A stretch of DNA of 64,000 nt from Gallalistipes aquisgranensis (GTDB lineage: Bacteria; Bacteroidota; Bacteroidia; Bacteroidales; Rikenellaceae). Below are positions 24,401-33,377 of the stretch, piece after piece. How positions within the stretch are numbered: the stretch's first letter is position 1; every line of letters starts with the position of its first letter. A model generated the notes under the pieces. The model had not been told where the DNA came from and did not search any database. It saw only the letters and a program-made list of their open reading frames with translations. The stretch is taken from NCBI RefSeq assembly GCF_014982715.1, contig NZ_JADCJY010000001.1:620001-684000 (forward strand). Reading direction: 5' to 3'. The position numbers and the translations under genes were made by a program.

Positions 24401-24645
24401 GAGATAACCCCCTCTTGAGTACCTTCCAGAATCACGGATGCACCGACGATCGGAGTTCCCGCCTCATCTATGATCGTACCGCGGACTTTGTGACGTGGCG
24501 ATGAAGCGGTCGTTGACGAAGTTTTTGTGGCTTGAGCGTAGCTTTCCCCGGCTACGATCACCATCATCATGCATAATACAACTTTCAACAGGACAAATTG
24601 CCAAAGTATCGTATTGTGAAATCTCGAAGTTATTCGTTTTTTCAT
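21451..24645 (-). CDS. SusC/RagA-family TonB-dependent outer-membrane transporter (PUL1)
   Basis: A 1064-aa protein. After a signal peptide ending near residue 38 come a carboxypeptidase-regulatory-like beta domain (VRGTIIDEAGTPIVGASVIL), a TonB-box region (EVEVVAFARQRKES), the plug (LAGRVAGLISYQRSGEPGQD, then LILIDGVEM and TATALYGARGANGVILVTT) and a 22-strand barrel ending in NFGINLTF with the terminal Phe. It imports large oligosaccharides using the proton-motive force via TonB. It leads the minus-strand unit with SusD, DUF4959 and DUF4998. A candidate LacI operator lies 174-201 nt upstream. Confidence 0.95.
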   Translation of the reverse strand: MKKRITSRFHNTILWQFVLLKVVLCMMMVIVAGESYAQATKTSSTTASSPRHKVRGTIIDEAGTPIVGASVILEGTQEGVISDAKGAFTISARIGDKLTISFIGYQSVTIEIKEKKSLTITLRQDITQVEEVEVVAFARQRKESVLASISTVKPSALKTPSSNLTTALAGRVAGLISYQRSGEPGQDDASFFIRGVTSLTYASGPLILIDGVEMSSSDLARLQPDDIASFSIMKDATATALYGARGANGVILVTTKEGHDGPATISIRYETSLSQPTKNIELADPITYMRLNNEAISTRNKLAPTPYSLEKIDNTIAGKNPMVYPAVDWRDLLLKNRTVNHRLNFNLGGGGKVARYYIAGTFNQDNGILKVDKRNNFNNNIDLKRYLLRSNVNINVTKTTEVIVRLHGTFDDYSGPLDGGSDLYQKIMRTDPVSYPAYYPPTGEYATAKHILFGNYDEGQYLNPYADMVKGYKQYSKSTMLAQFELKQDLDFITPGLKARGLFSTTRYSYFDVSRQYTPNYYTVGGYDKYTDQYTLRQLNTDGTDYLTYKEGGKDVNTVTYFEGVVNYDRTFNKKHGVSGLLVLSARSKLVGNAGSLIASLPARNLGLAGRFTYNYDLRYFMEFNFGYNGSERFAESERFGFFPSIGVGWILSNEPFWKKNKTVDMLKLKATYGLVGNDAIGTQEHRFFYLSQVNMNNSSYGVQFGNEYTNSINGISVSKYPNEQITWERSYKMNLGLEARLFDMLDFQFDYYTEKRTGILLTRTYIPSSMGLMGSAPQSNLGEASGSGIDFSIDLNKFITKDWWINGRVNFTYGTTEYTKYEDVDNSMTPWLERVGRPVSQQKGYIAERLFVDDEEVANSPTQFGVYGAGDIKYRDINGDGKITTDDQVYIGYPTEPEIVYGFGFSTGFKGFDFSCFFQGLARESFWIDSEKTAPFIDTDGSSSIVSKNALLAAYANDHWSESNRNIYALWPRLSGELVENNNQRSTWFMRDGSFMRLKSVELGYTLPESFTKKIYLKTVRLYVSGTNLLTFSKFKLWDPEMAGNGLAYPTQRVFNFGINLTF

Positions 24646-25064
24646 AATTCAATAGGAATTTGGTCTGTTCGAATCAAGGTTAATGAAGCGTGAAGGGTTG
24701 CAGTTTTGTCTCATGTTTTTTGTGTTTTAGGTTGTTTGAAAGTTCATTGTGGAAATAAATTATGTTTTAAATTTATTAAAGATTATTGGACAAATAATTG
24801 TTTATAGTGAAAAAATCCTCGGAAACGCGATCGGTAACGTAGTCGAAAAAATATGTCTTGTTTGCGCATGAGCCATTTATGCCGATTTTTTAATTGTAGA
24901 AATGTGTGTGACTGGAATTTACAAATCGAGTCTGCTTGTCGAATGAAAGTAGCTCGAAAATGGTAGTTTTGGTTCGAGAACGGAGATGGCTCAACCTGTC
25001 GATTTGTGTATTTGTATTAAAATGACTACTCTTGTATTAACCCTAACCTATAAATAATAATGTT
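24646..25064. other. AT-rich divergent intergenic region of PUL1
   Basis: This 419-nt region separates susC (-) and the lyase-like gene (+). It is strongly AT-rich and contains no credible ORF. It must hold both promoters, but only imperfect elements are visible, for example TGTATTTG at 25007-25014 on the + strand. The one clear signal is the 28-bp operator-like element at 24819-24846. Confidence 0.6.
24819..24846. promoter_or_regulatory. Candidate LacI-family operator, copy 2
   Basis: On the + strand it contains two AACG cores 12 nt apart (GGAAACG and GGTAACG) and the core CGGTAACGTA followed by GTCGA. It matches the minus-strand reading of 16255-16282 in 21 of 28 positions with no gap. It lies in the susC / lyase divergent region, 219-246 nt before the lyase-like gene. 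Confidence 0.7.
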
Positions 25065-27164
25065 ATGAAACAATTGTTGATACTCTCTGTGCTTGCGTGC
25101 CTGACTACGGTATTTTCGTATGCACGACAGTGGCCCGACAGGTCTTTGGGCGGTGGCGAAAAACTGCTGTTCAACGAATCCATGATCGAGCAGATGCGCC
25201 AGCGCATAGACAATCACCAATGGGCGCGCGACATTTACACGAAGATCCGGCATGAACTGTCCGTTCCGGCCGCCCCTTCGCAGGGAGAAGGCGAGCGGTT
25301 CGCCGTAGGTATATGGTATAAAAACGCAGCATTGTACTACCGTATCAGCGGTGATGAGAAATTCCTGCCCAATGTGTTCTCTGCAATTGTCAGCAATTTT
25401 AAGCTCGACAAGGCGGAGCAACCCCTCTTTACCGACACGACTAGACGGCTGCGGTCTCATTGGGAGTGGTGCCTGTACAAGTCCAACCTGTTGGTGGCGT
25501 ACGACCTGTTGCAAAACCACCCTGTGCTCGTACCATATAAAGAACTTATGAAACATCGTCTGGATGAGATCATCGCTCAGGGGTATCGTTTCCTGCGTGG
25601 TAGGAAAAGCGTTAATAACACGGGATTTTGGGTGACGACGGTGGTCGGTATGGCGGGATATATGCGTGGCGACAAGGCTGCCATTGCGGAGGCTATCGAC
25701 GGTGCTTGCGGCTTCAAGGCCATGTTGGCGAAATTTCGCGACCAGGGCAGGTTCAATCCCGAACCGATCAACTACACCACCAACTATATCGACGGTTGCC
25801 TGCTGATTCTGGCCGAAGCATCGCGCAACAACTCGATGGAAGATCTCTATGCTTATGTCGCACCTAACGGCGCATCGATCAAGCGGCTGGCCGACTCCTA
25901 TTTCGACATTGCCAACGCAAACGGAATGGCGGTGGGCAACGGCGATTTCGGAGACTATGTCCTGATCAATGAAGATAAGGTGTTCTATGGCGGTATCGAT
26001 ATATTTTACGGCAAGGGGGGACCTCACCGTTCCTGTCACAAGATGGAGCTGTTCAATGCGCGCTATAACGATCCCAAGTTCGCGTGGGCTATTGCACAAA
26101 ACCCTGCCCGCGACAACAAATGTTTCGTTTTTTGGGGCTATACGGCTCTCACTCATGGAGCCGAGATAACGGAAACTCGTGCTCCGGAGATCAAGAGCGA
26201 GATATTTCCCGGTATGGGCAATGCCATCATCAGGTCGGTCGAAGACACGACCTATTGGAACAGCGATGCGATAACGGCGCATATGCGAAGCGGAAAACCG
26301 TTGCAATCGCACAACCAGAACGACCACTTCAACCTTACGATCAATGCCTACGGTAAGAATATATATAAGGATTGGTTCCTGCGTTGGGACTACCTGGCAC
26401 CCCGGGCATCGAACGGATACAGAAACGCAACCCCTCTTTCGCCGCGCATCATCGGCCATAATACGGTGAGCGTCGATTTTGCAGAACCCACTGTGTTCGA
26501 TGTGCAATTTTCGGATATCACGCGTCGTGATGGCATGCAGATTGTTTCGGCTGCGGGCGAGGTATACAAGGGCGTTCGGCAGAAGCGGACGATCGGGGTC
26601 ACCAAAGAGTATGTTATCGATATCTTTACCTTGGAATCCGACCAGGAGCACAATTATGACTATGCCCTCCATTCGGTCGGCAAGGCATCCTATTCGGGCG
26701 TGGGGATATGGCAGGAGTATATGCAGCTGAACGATGAGTACAGGATGGGCAAGATCGACAAACAGGCAACTCGGCCCAATAACGTGTGGTTCAGTGCTGT
26801 GCGTCGGGCTCAAGCTAAAAAGGATGTCGTGGCCGATATGGTCGACACCGATGGTATAGGCATGGTTGCCATCCTGCTTAACGACACCGGGACCGAAGTC
26901 ATCGCGGCGGAAACGCCCTATTTTGTCTCCATCCGGGGATGGGATGATATAAGCCCCAAGGCGACGATTCCCGAAAGGAAACCGATGACCGTTTTCCGCC
27001 GCCAGGGTAAAAACGCAGAATTCTGCGTGCTGCATCAGCCCTATCGCGACAAAGTATCGCGCTTGAAATTCAGTCGCAAAGGCAATCTGTTCGTCGTCGA
27101 GGGCGATGCATTTACCGATACGTTCAATATCGAAAGCTTGGAGTATCACAGAAAAAACAGATAG
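25065..27164 (+). CDS. Heparinase II/III-like protein (putative polysaccharide lyase)
   Basis: A 699-aa secreted protein (signal peptide 1-20). Residues about 30-340 form an alpha/alpha-toroid-like region (YKNAALYYRISGDEKFLPNVF, NTGFWVTTVVGMAGYM, GYRFLRGRK). From about 375 there is a beta-sandwich part with SHNQNDHFNLTINAYGKNIYKDW, matching the conserved His/Asp/Asn segment of Hep_II_III folds. Families of this build (PL12, PL15, PL17, PL21 and relatives) cleave uronic-acid polysaccharides by beta-elimination. The exact family and substrate are not decidable by eye. GH92 follows after 7 nt. Confidence 0.8.
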   Translation: MKQLLILSVLACLTTVFSYARQWPDRSLGGGEKLLFNESMIEQMRQRIDNHQWARDIYTKIRHELSVPAAPSQGEGERFAVGIWYKNAALYYRISGDEKFLPNVFSAIVSNFKLDKAEQPLFTDTTRRLRSHWEWCLYKSNLLVAYDLLQNHPVLVPYKELMKHRLDEIIAQGYRFLRGRKSVNNTGFWVTTVVGMAGYMRGDKAAIAEAIDGACGFKAMLAKFRDQGRFNPEPINYTTNYIDGCLLILAEASRNNSMEDLYAYVAPNGASIKRLADSYFDIANANGMAVGNGDFGDYVLINEDKVFYGGIDIFYGKGGPHRSCHKMELFNARYNDPKFAWAIAQNPARDNKCFVFWGYTALTHGAEITETRAPEIKSEIFPGMGNAIIRSVEDTTYWNSDAITAHMRSGKPLQSHNQNDHFNLTINAYGKNIYKDWFLRWDYLAPRASNGYRNATPLSPRIIGHNTVSVDFAEPTVFDVQFSDITRRDGMQIVSAAGEVYKGVRQKRTIGVTKEYVIDIFTLESDQEHNYDYALHSVGKASYSGVGIWQEYMQLNDEYRMGKIDKQATRPNNVWFSAVRRAQAKKDVVADMVDTDGIGMVAILLNDTGTEVIAAETPYFVSIRGWDDISPKATIPERKPMTVFRRQGKNAEFCVLHQPYRDKVSRLKFSRKGNLFVVEGDAFTDTFNIESLEYHRKNR

Positions 27165-27171
27165 AATCGTC

Positions 27172-29367
27172 ATGAAACGAGCCTGCATCTCTCTTGTACT
27201 GCTGCTGTCGGGTGTCCCTGCGGCCATGTCGAATCCAGATTCCGGGATCGTGCCGTTTGTCGATCCCAGGATCGGCGTGAATGGCGGAGGCAATGTATTG
27301 ATAGGTCCCTGCCAGCCGTTCAGCATCGTGCGAATGAATCCCCATATGGAAAAACCGCATATAACGTCGGGTTATAAGATAGGTGCCCGTATAACGGGCT
27401 TTACGGTGACCGGAGTGAGCGGTACGGGAGGCGGTGGGCGATACGGCAATTTTTGCGTCTATCCCCAGTCGGGTGAGCTCGATCCCTCAAAGCGCCTTTC
27501 GGAAGTGGCGGACGAGATGGCCGAACTGGGGTATTATGCCGCAAACCTCACGGCCGAAAGGGTAAAGGCTGAGTTGACATCCACCGAAAAGGTTGGATAC
27601 ATGCGTTTTACCTTTGGACCCCAGGCAGCCAAACATATTCTGCTCGATATGACCAGTGTCATAGACCGGTTTCGTAGCCGTCCCTCGGACGGGCGGTGTG
27701 TGGTTGCCTATGGTGTCATGAACGACGACGGTTTGATCGAAGGTCAGGGCGTGTTTCAGGGAGGATGGGGGCATAACAAGCCCTACATCCTCTATTTCAG
27801 TGCCAAGACCGATGTGCCATGCAGCGCTTTCGGCGCCTTTAAAGGGGGTGAAACATTGCCCGGTATGCGTGTGATTACGGGAGATAACTGCGGATTTTAC
27901 ATGACGTTTTCAGACTCTCAGCCCCAGGCGATTACGGTTAAGATCGCTGTTTCTACTCTGTCTGTGGGCAAGGCGCGGGAACATCTGTTGCGTTCGGGGG
28001 ATATGGATTTCCGGCAGGCCCTGGAGGAAAATAGGGCTACCTGGTTGAAGTATCTCGACCGCTTCCGGATCGAGGGCGGAACGCAAAAGCAACGGACACT
28101 CTTTTATACTTCACTCTATCGTACCCTCGTGATGCCTACCGATGTTACGGGAGAGAATCCTCAATGGCAAAATTCGGAACCGCATTTCTGGGATTACTAC
28201 TGCATATGGGATACTTTCCGTACCGTTTTCCCGCTTCTCTCCATTGCTTATCCCTCTCAGTATGTCAATATGATTCGCTCGCTGATAGACATATACGATC
28301 ATGAGGGTTGGCTGCCGGATGCGTGGGTCGTGGGAGGTATCGCCCGTCAGCAGGGCGGGACGAATGCCGATGTGGTGATAGCCGAGGCAATGGCCAAAGG
28401 GATCAAAGGTTTCGACTACGACAAGGCCTATCTGGCAGTTAAGAAGAATGCTACCGTACCTGCCGACGAAAGCTGGGACAACTATCAGAGTGTCATGGCT
28501 GGAAAACATGCCTCATACATGGAAAATGGATACGTCCCCGCCCATCGGATCTCGTGTGTGTCGCACACGCTGGAGTATGCCTATAACGATTACTGCATGT
28601 CTCGGATTGCCGCCAAAATGGGACATAGGGAGGAGGCCGAAGTTTATGCCCGTCGTTCGATGAATTGCTACAATCTTTTCGATTCCCGAACGGGATTTTT
28701 CTGGGCTAAGACGGAGCAGGGCGAATGGGCGGAAAACTTCTCGCCGACATTTATGGACAAGTCGGTGACCAATCGTTATTACTACGAAGGGACGCCGTGG
28801 CATTATGCCATGTATGTGCCTCATGATTTTGCAGGTCTGATCCGACGGCATGGAGGAGCGAGGGCTTTCGAGGCGAAACTCGACTCGATGTTCATCGGAA
28901 AGTACTACACCCAAAGCAACGAACCCGACATTCATGTGCCCTACCTGTACAACTACGTGGGTGCACAGCATCGCACTGCGGAGGTCGTCAGATCGCTCCT
29001 TTCTACCAGATATTCCACCCGCCGTGCCGGATTGCCCGGTAACGACGATTCAGGCTGCATGTCATCGTGGTATATCTTCTCCGCGATGGGCTTTTATCCC
29101 ATCGCGGGCCAGTCCTTTTATCTGATCGGCTCTCCCGTTTTCGACAAGGTGACCATTGCCCTCGAAAACGGCAAGAAGTTTATCGTCCAGGCCGTCAACA
29201 ATTCCGAAGCGAACAAATACATTCAACGCGCATACCTCAACGGCAAAGCCTTGGACCGTTCGTGGATCGATCACAGTGAGATCGCACGCGGCGGCGTGTT
29301 GCGTTTCGAGATGGGTGACAAACCGTCGGGATGGGCGTCGGATTGTCAGATGCCCATCCCGATGTGA
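27172..29367 (+). CDS. GH92-family alpha-mannosidase
   Basis: A 731-aa secreted exo-enzyme. I start it at 27172 with a signal peptide (MKRACISLVLLLSGVPAAMS). The N-terminal beta domain begins VPFVDPRIGVNGGGNVLIGPCQPF, followed by the (alpha/alpha)6 catalytic barrel. The general acid lies in NEPDIHVPYLYNYVG and the general base in PGNDDSGCMSSWYIFSAMGFYP, both family hallmarks. GH92 enzymes are calcium-dependent inverting alpha-mannosidases acting mainly on 1,2-, 1,3- or 1,4-linked mannose in N-glycans and yeast mannan. The linkage preference is not predictable here. Its 3' end overlaps the converging regulator gene by 22 nt. Confidence 0.92.
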   Translation: MKRACISLVLLLSGVPAAMSNPDSGIVPFVDPRIGVNGGGNVLIGPCQPFSIVRMNPHMEKPHITSGYKIGARITGFTVTGVSGTGGGGRYGNFCVYPQSGELDPSKRLSEVADEMAELGYYAANLTAERVKAELTSTEKVGYMRFTFGPQAAKHILLDMTSVIDRFRSRPSDGRCVVAYGVMNDDGLIEGQGVFQGGWGHNKPYILYFSAKTDVPCSAFGAFKGGETLPGMRVITGDNCGFYMTFSDSQPQAITVKIAVSTLSVGKAREHLLRSGDMDFRQALEENRATWLKYLDRFRIEGGTQKQRTLFYTSLYRTLVMPTDVTGENPQWQNSEPHFWDYYCIWDTFRTVFPLLSIAYPSQYVNMIRSLIDIYDHEGWLPDAWVVGGIARQQGGTNADVVIAEAMAKGIKGFDYDKAYLAVKKNATVPADESWDNYQSVMAGKHASYMENGYVPAHRISCVSHTLEYAYNDYCMSRIAAKMGHREEAEVYARRSMNCYNLFDSRTGFFWAKTEQGEWAENFSPTFMDKSVTNRYYYEGTPWHYAMYVPHDFAGLIRRHGGARAFEAKLDSMFIGKYYTQSNEPDIHVPYLYNYVGAQHRTAEVVRSLLSTRYSTRRAGLPGNDDSGCMSSWYIFSAMGFYPIAGQSFYLIGSPVFDKVTIALENGKKFIVQAVNNSEANKYIQRAYLNGKALDRSWIDHSEIARGGVLRFEMGDKPSGWASDCQMPIPM

Positions 29368-32300
29368 CTTTTACGATATTGCCAGGGAGTTTGTCCATAT
29401 ATCTTCTTGAATTGACGAATGAAGTAGTTGCAATCGGAATAGCCTGCGTTCATGGCAACCTCTTCGATGTTTGCTTCTCTTGATTCAATCAGTAATTTTC
29501 TGGCATATTTCATTTTGATAGATGTGATGAGATTGTTGGGAGTCTGACCTGTGATGCCCCGAATTTTGGTAAAGAGTTTTGTACGTCCCATGCACATTTC
29601 GCGCGCGAAAACATTGATGTCAAAGTCTGGATTGGTTATATTATGTTCGATTATTTCTACTGCTTTTTCAAGTAGTTGCTGATCGTACGGATTTGTGGTC
29701 AACTGGTGGGATTGAACCTCTCCTGTGCAATATGACTTCTGTAGTTGTCGGCGGCCATTGATTAGATTGTGGCAGCGGGTTACCAATATTTTTGTGTTGA
29801 ATGGCTTGGTTATATAATCGTCGGCTCCGATCATCAGTCCTTCCAGCATTTTGTCGACTGAAGTGCGTGCAGTAAGCAGCACGACAGGTATGTGGCACGT
29901 ATCGTCATTGCTCTTGATAAGACGGCACAGCTGTGAGCCGGACATTACAGGCATCATGACATCCGAAAGTACGAGATCGGGTTGCAGCTTCAGGGCCATG
30001 TTATAGCCTTGTTGGCCGTCTGTGGCTTTATAAACTTTGTATATTGATGAAAAAATTTCTTCGAGTACTGCAAGTAATTCGATATTGTCTTCGACGATAA
30101 GTATTGATATGGTATGTGAGTCGGATTGATGTTGGGTTGAACGTATTTCCTCGATGAATTCATTGTCAGGTAATACTATGTTTGTTATGCACTCGTCAGG
30201 CTCGGTATTGACGCCTGCTTTCTGTTCCTCATTAAAATGTTTGTCGCCTAACAACAACTCGACTTTGAATGTCGATCCTTTGCTGATATGGCTATCGACG
30301 CTTATTTGTCCATGGTGTGCCATTACGATATTGCGACTCAAGGCCAATCCGATACCTGTGCCTCCTGCGATTTTTCCGCTCTCACTTTGGAAAAACTGAG
30401 AGAAGATTTTCGGCAGATCTTCATGGCTTATACCTATACCTGTATCTGCGATTGAGATGCTGACCTTTGACTGGCTTTGCTCTACAAGGATAGTTACGTT
30501 TCCGCCCGGGTTTGTGAACTTTAGTGCGTTGAATATTAGATTGTTGAATACTTTCTCCATTTGTCGCTTGTCGAACCACACCATAACGTGAACGGGTTTG
30601 TGGATGTAGTTGAGAGCGACCTGCCGTACTTGTGCATATTCCTTGAACGATATGTATATTTGTTCTAGAAAAGGTATTAAATCATACTCGTTAACTTTAG
30701 GAGGCATAAATCCATGCTCTTGTTTATAAAAATCCATCAATTCGCTCATCAATAGTTTGACTTTTTCGACGTTTTTAATCACGCCCAATAAACGACGATA
30801 GATGTTCTGCGGAATATTCCCGCTCTGAATAGTCATGTCGAGTTGTGTGGCTATCAGTGTTATAGGGGTCCTTAATTCGTGGGATATGTGGGTGAAAAAC
30901 TCCAATTTAGACTTATTCATCGCTTCGATACTCTGCTTTTCTTTCTGGCTGAAAAGCAGTGAGGTCTGCAATTTGATACGTGATGTGTAGTTGTATAGAA
31001 TGACCAGGAGTAATATGCTGGCGATTATGAAATAGAGTAGATAGGCAATAGTTGTACGCCATATTGGAGGCAGTACTTTTAGGATAAGTTGACGTTGGCA
31101 GACTAATGGTTTATCGTCTTCCGTGGTGGCTCTTACCCGAAGTGTGTACTTTCCCGGAGAGAGATTGGTAAATGTTATAGGACTCCCTCTCTCTATCTGT
31201 ACCCAATGGGGATCGAAACCCTCTAACTGATACTCAACCTTCGGGCGCAGTGAACTTATGTAGTTGGTCAGAGCGTACTCGACCGATATTACAGAGTGGT
31301 TGTTTCTTAATGTTATGTGATCGGAGTAAGGTAGTGATTGGGATAATATTTTTGTCTCATCCCCCACGATAACAGGCGTATTGTTGGCATATAGCCGTGT
31401 GAAGACGACATTGAAATTTTGGGCTTTACGATTCAGGTCGCTTTCATGCATGATATACATGCCGTTAAAACTGCTGATGATCATGTTGCCGGATTCCGTT
31501 GTGGTAATGCCACGCTCATTGATACGCGAAAAGGGAAAAAACGTGTTGAATTTGTAATTGGATATGTGGTGGGTTTGGGGATCGAGTACTGATATGCCAG
31601 TGGTGCTGCCCAGCAGCATATATCCTGATGGCGATTCACTTAATGCCATAACGTCGTTGTCTGGCAAATTGCTGTTTTCGCAGTTGTATCCGCGAACGTC
31701 TCCACTTTCGGGATCAATACATATCACTCCTCCTGCTGATCCAACCCATATTCGTGCCTGGCTGTCCTCTGTCAATGCTGTCAGGCGAAAGATGTGTAAT
31801 TTAGACTTGGAATCATATCCTCGTTTAAGTGCCTGCCGTTCTTCCTTTCCGTCGATGCAGAGCAATCCATGGTGATTGGTAACCCATACTCGCTGATTCT
31901 TGTCGACGAGCATATCCCACACCGTATATGTCCTCCCCTTTGGGCCCGATAGATCTAAAAAATTGACAGATGTATTGTTCTGGGGGTCATATAAATGTAT
32001 CATATTGCGGCTGCCGATCAGAATTTTGTCTTTGTATGGATGTACGGAGCGGATGAAAGTTGCTGCAGTGGGGTTGTCCGTGAACTCGATTGGAGTGAAG
32101 GCCCGTTTATCTATGTCGAATCGGTAAAAACCGCCGTAGGTGCCTACCCATAAAACTTGCCGAACTTTGTCATAGAGCAATGTTTTAATGTTTATTGCAA
32201 GAGGAGTGTATGGATTGTGATAGTGGGTAAATGTTTCTGTTTTCCGGTTAAAGAAGTTGAGACCTCCGTCTTCTGTACCTATCCACAAATTTTTTTGATC

Positions 32301-33338
32301 ATCCTCGCACACCTGACTTACTGTCGAGCCCGATATCCCATTACCATCGGAGCGTACGGTATAGTAGTCGCAAAATGAATATTCGGGATGAATACAGTCT
32401 ACGCCTCCATAGAACGATCCTATCCATAATGAACCTTGTGCATCTATTTCCAGAGCCCAGATCGATGATCCGCTGAGACTATAACGGTCAAATTCGCAAT
32501 GTGTATACGTCGTAAAACTTTGAGACTGGGGCTTATAATGGACCAGTCCGTGTGCTGTTCCTATCCAATAGTTACCAATATTGTCTTGTCTTATCGCCCT
32601 TACGTTGTCATTGGGCATCGAGTTGGTATTTGTAGGGTCATGGCGGAAGTAGGTGAAGTTCATCTGTTGATCAATACGGTAAAGTCCCGAAGATGTCGTG
32701 CAGACCCAGATGTTTTTATGATTGTCCTCGTATATGGCATATACGTCTTCAGATTGGAGATAATGTGTTAGTTTTTTGTTTTTATCCACAACATACATTC
32801 CTCCATGACGCAATCCCACAAACAGGGAACCATTCGAGGCTTCTAATAGTGCACCTCCGATGAATTTGCCCTTGAAACGCAGATGTATGTCGAATCTACT
32901 TGTTTGGGTATTGTAGATCAGCAGAGTGTTGTCTCTTAGTACCCACAGTCCTGATGCGCCATAATTTATTTGACTTACTCCGCCGTTAAAAAGGCGCCTG
33001 AAACGCTCTTTACGTAAATCATACTCCAACAGTGCACTTGAATTGACAATATATAAGTGTCCATCCTTGTCGCCGCATATTAGGCGTACGTTGTTGGTCA
33101 CTAGGCTTGTTGAGTCTCCGATAATGGCTTTGAACGATTTGATTTTGGTGCCGTCCCACATCATCAACCCACTGTTCGAGCCGAACCATATCAGTCCTGA
33201 TTCGTCTTGATATAGTGTGTTGATAGCATCCTGCAACTGTTCGCCTCGATTGCCTATATGTGAAAAAATGAGTTCACGTCCCTGAGTGCGAGCTAAACTC
33301 AACAATAATAAAAATGATAATAATACTCTGATCATCAT
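29346..33338 (-). CDS. Hybrid two-component system sensor/regulator (PUL1)
   Basis: A 1330-aa one-protein signalling system. Order: signal peptide; periplasmic beta-propeller repeats of the Reg_prop type (LYQDESGLIWFGSNSGL, HKNIWVCTTSSGLYR and others) to about residue 660; Y_Y_Y domain (about 690-755); transmembrane helix near 773; HisKA with FFTHISHELRTP (His near 816); HATPase; receiver domain with LVLSDVMMPVMSG (Asp near 1126); AraC-type HTH (about 1230-1315). It senses an oligosaccharide in the periplasm and activates PUL transcription. It is co-oriented with and 39 nt after the SGNH gene. The AT content is clearly higher than in its neighbours. Confidence 0.95.
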   Translation of the reverse strand: MMIRVLLSFLLLLSLARTQGRELIFSHIGNRGEQLQDAINTLYQDESGLIWFGSNSGLMMWDGTKIKSFKAIIGDSTSLVTNNVRLICGDKDGHLYIVNSSALLEYDLRKERFRRLFNGGVSQINYGASGLWVLRDNTLLIYNTQTSRFDIHLRFKGKFIGGALLEASNGSLFVGLRHGGMYVVDKNKKLTHYLQSEDVYAIYEDNHKNIWVCTTSSGLYRIDQQMNFTYFRHDPTNTNSMPNDNVRAIRQDNIGNYWIGTAHGLVHYKPQSQSFTTYTHCEFDRYSLSGSSIWALEIDAQGSLWIGSFYGGVDCIHPEYSFCDYYTVRSDGNGISGSTVSQVCEDDQKNLWIGTEDGGLNFFNRKTETFTHYHNPYTPLAINIKTLLYDKVRQVLWVGTYGGFYRFDIDKRAFTPIEFTDNPTAATFIRSVHPYKDKILIGSRNMIHLYDPQNNTSVNFLDLSGPKGRTYTVWDMLVDKNQRVWVTNHHGLLCIDGKEERQALKRGYDSKSKLHIFRLTALTEDSQARIWVGSAGGVICIDPESGDVRGYNCENSNLPDNDVMALSESPSGYMLLGSTTGISVLDPQTHHISNYKFNTFFPFSRINERGITTTESGNMIISSFNGMYIMHESDLNRKAQNFNVVFTRLYANNTPVIVGDETKILSQSLPYSDHITLRNNHSVISVEYALTNYISSLRPKVEYQLEGFDPHWVQIERGSPITFTNLSPGKYTLRVRATTEDDKPLVCQRQLILKVLPPIWRTTIAYLLYFIIASILLLVILYNYTSRIKLQTSLLFSQKEKQSIEAMNKSKLEFFTHISHELRTPITLIATQLDMTIQSGNIPQNIYRRLLGVIKNVEKVKLLMSELMDFYKQEHGFMPPKVNEYDLIPFLEQIYISFKEYAQVRQVALNYIHKPVHVMVWFDKRQMEKVFNNLIFNALKFTNPGGNVTILVEQSQSKVSISIADTGIGISHEDLPKIFSQFFQSESGKIAGGTGIGLALSRNIVMAHHGQISVDSHISKGSTFKVELLLGDKHFNEEQKAGVNTEPDECITNIVLPDNEFIEEIRSTQHQSDSHTISILIVEDNIELLAVLEEIFSSIYKVYKATDGQQGYNMALKLQPDLVLSDVMMPVMSGSQLCRLIKSNDDTCHIPVVLLTARTSVDKMLEGLMIGADDYITKPFNTKILVTRCHNLINGRRQLQKSYCTGEVQSHQLTTNPYDQQLLEKAVEIIEHNITNPDFDINVFAREMCMGRTKLFTKIRGITGQTPNNLITSIKMKYARKLLIESREANIEEVAMNAGYSDCNYFIRQFKKIYGQTPWQYRKSHIGMGI

Positions 33339-33377
33339 TCTAAATAATTATGGTTTAGCATCGCGCTGTTTCCGAAA

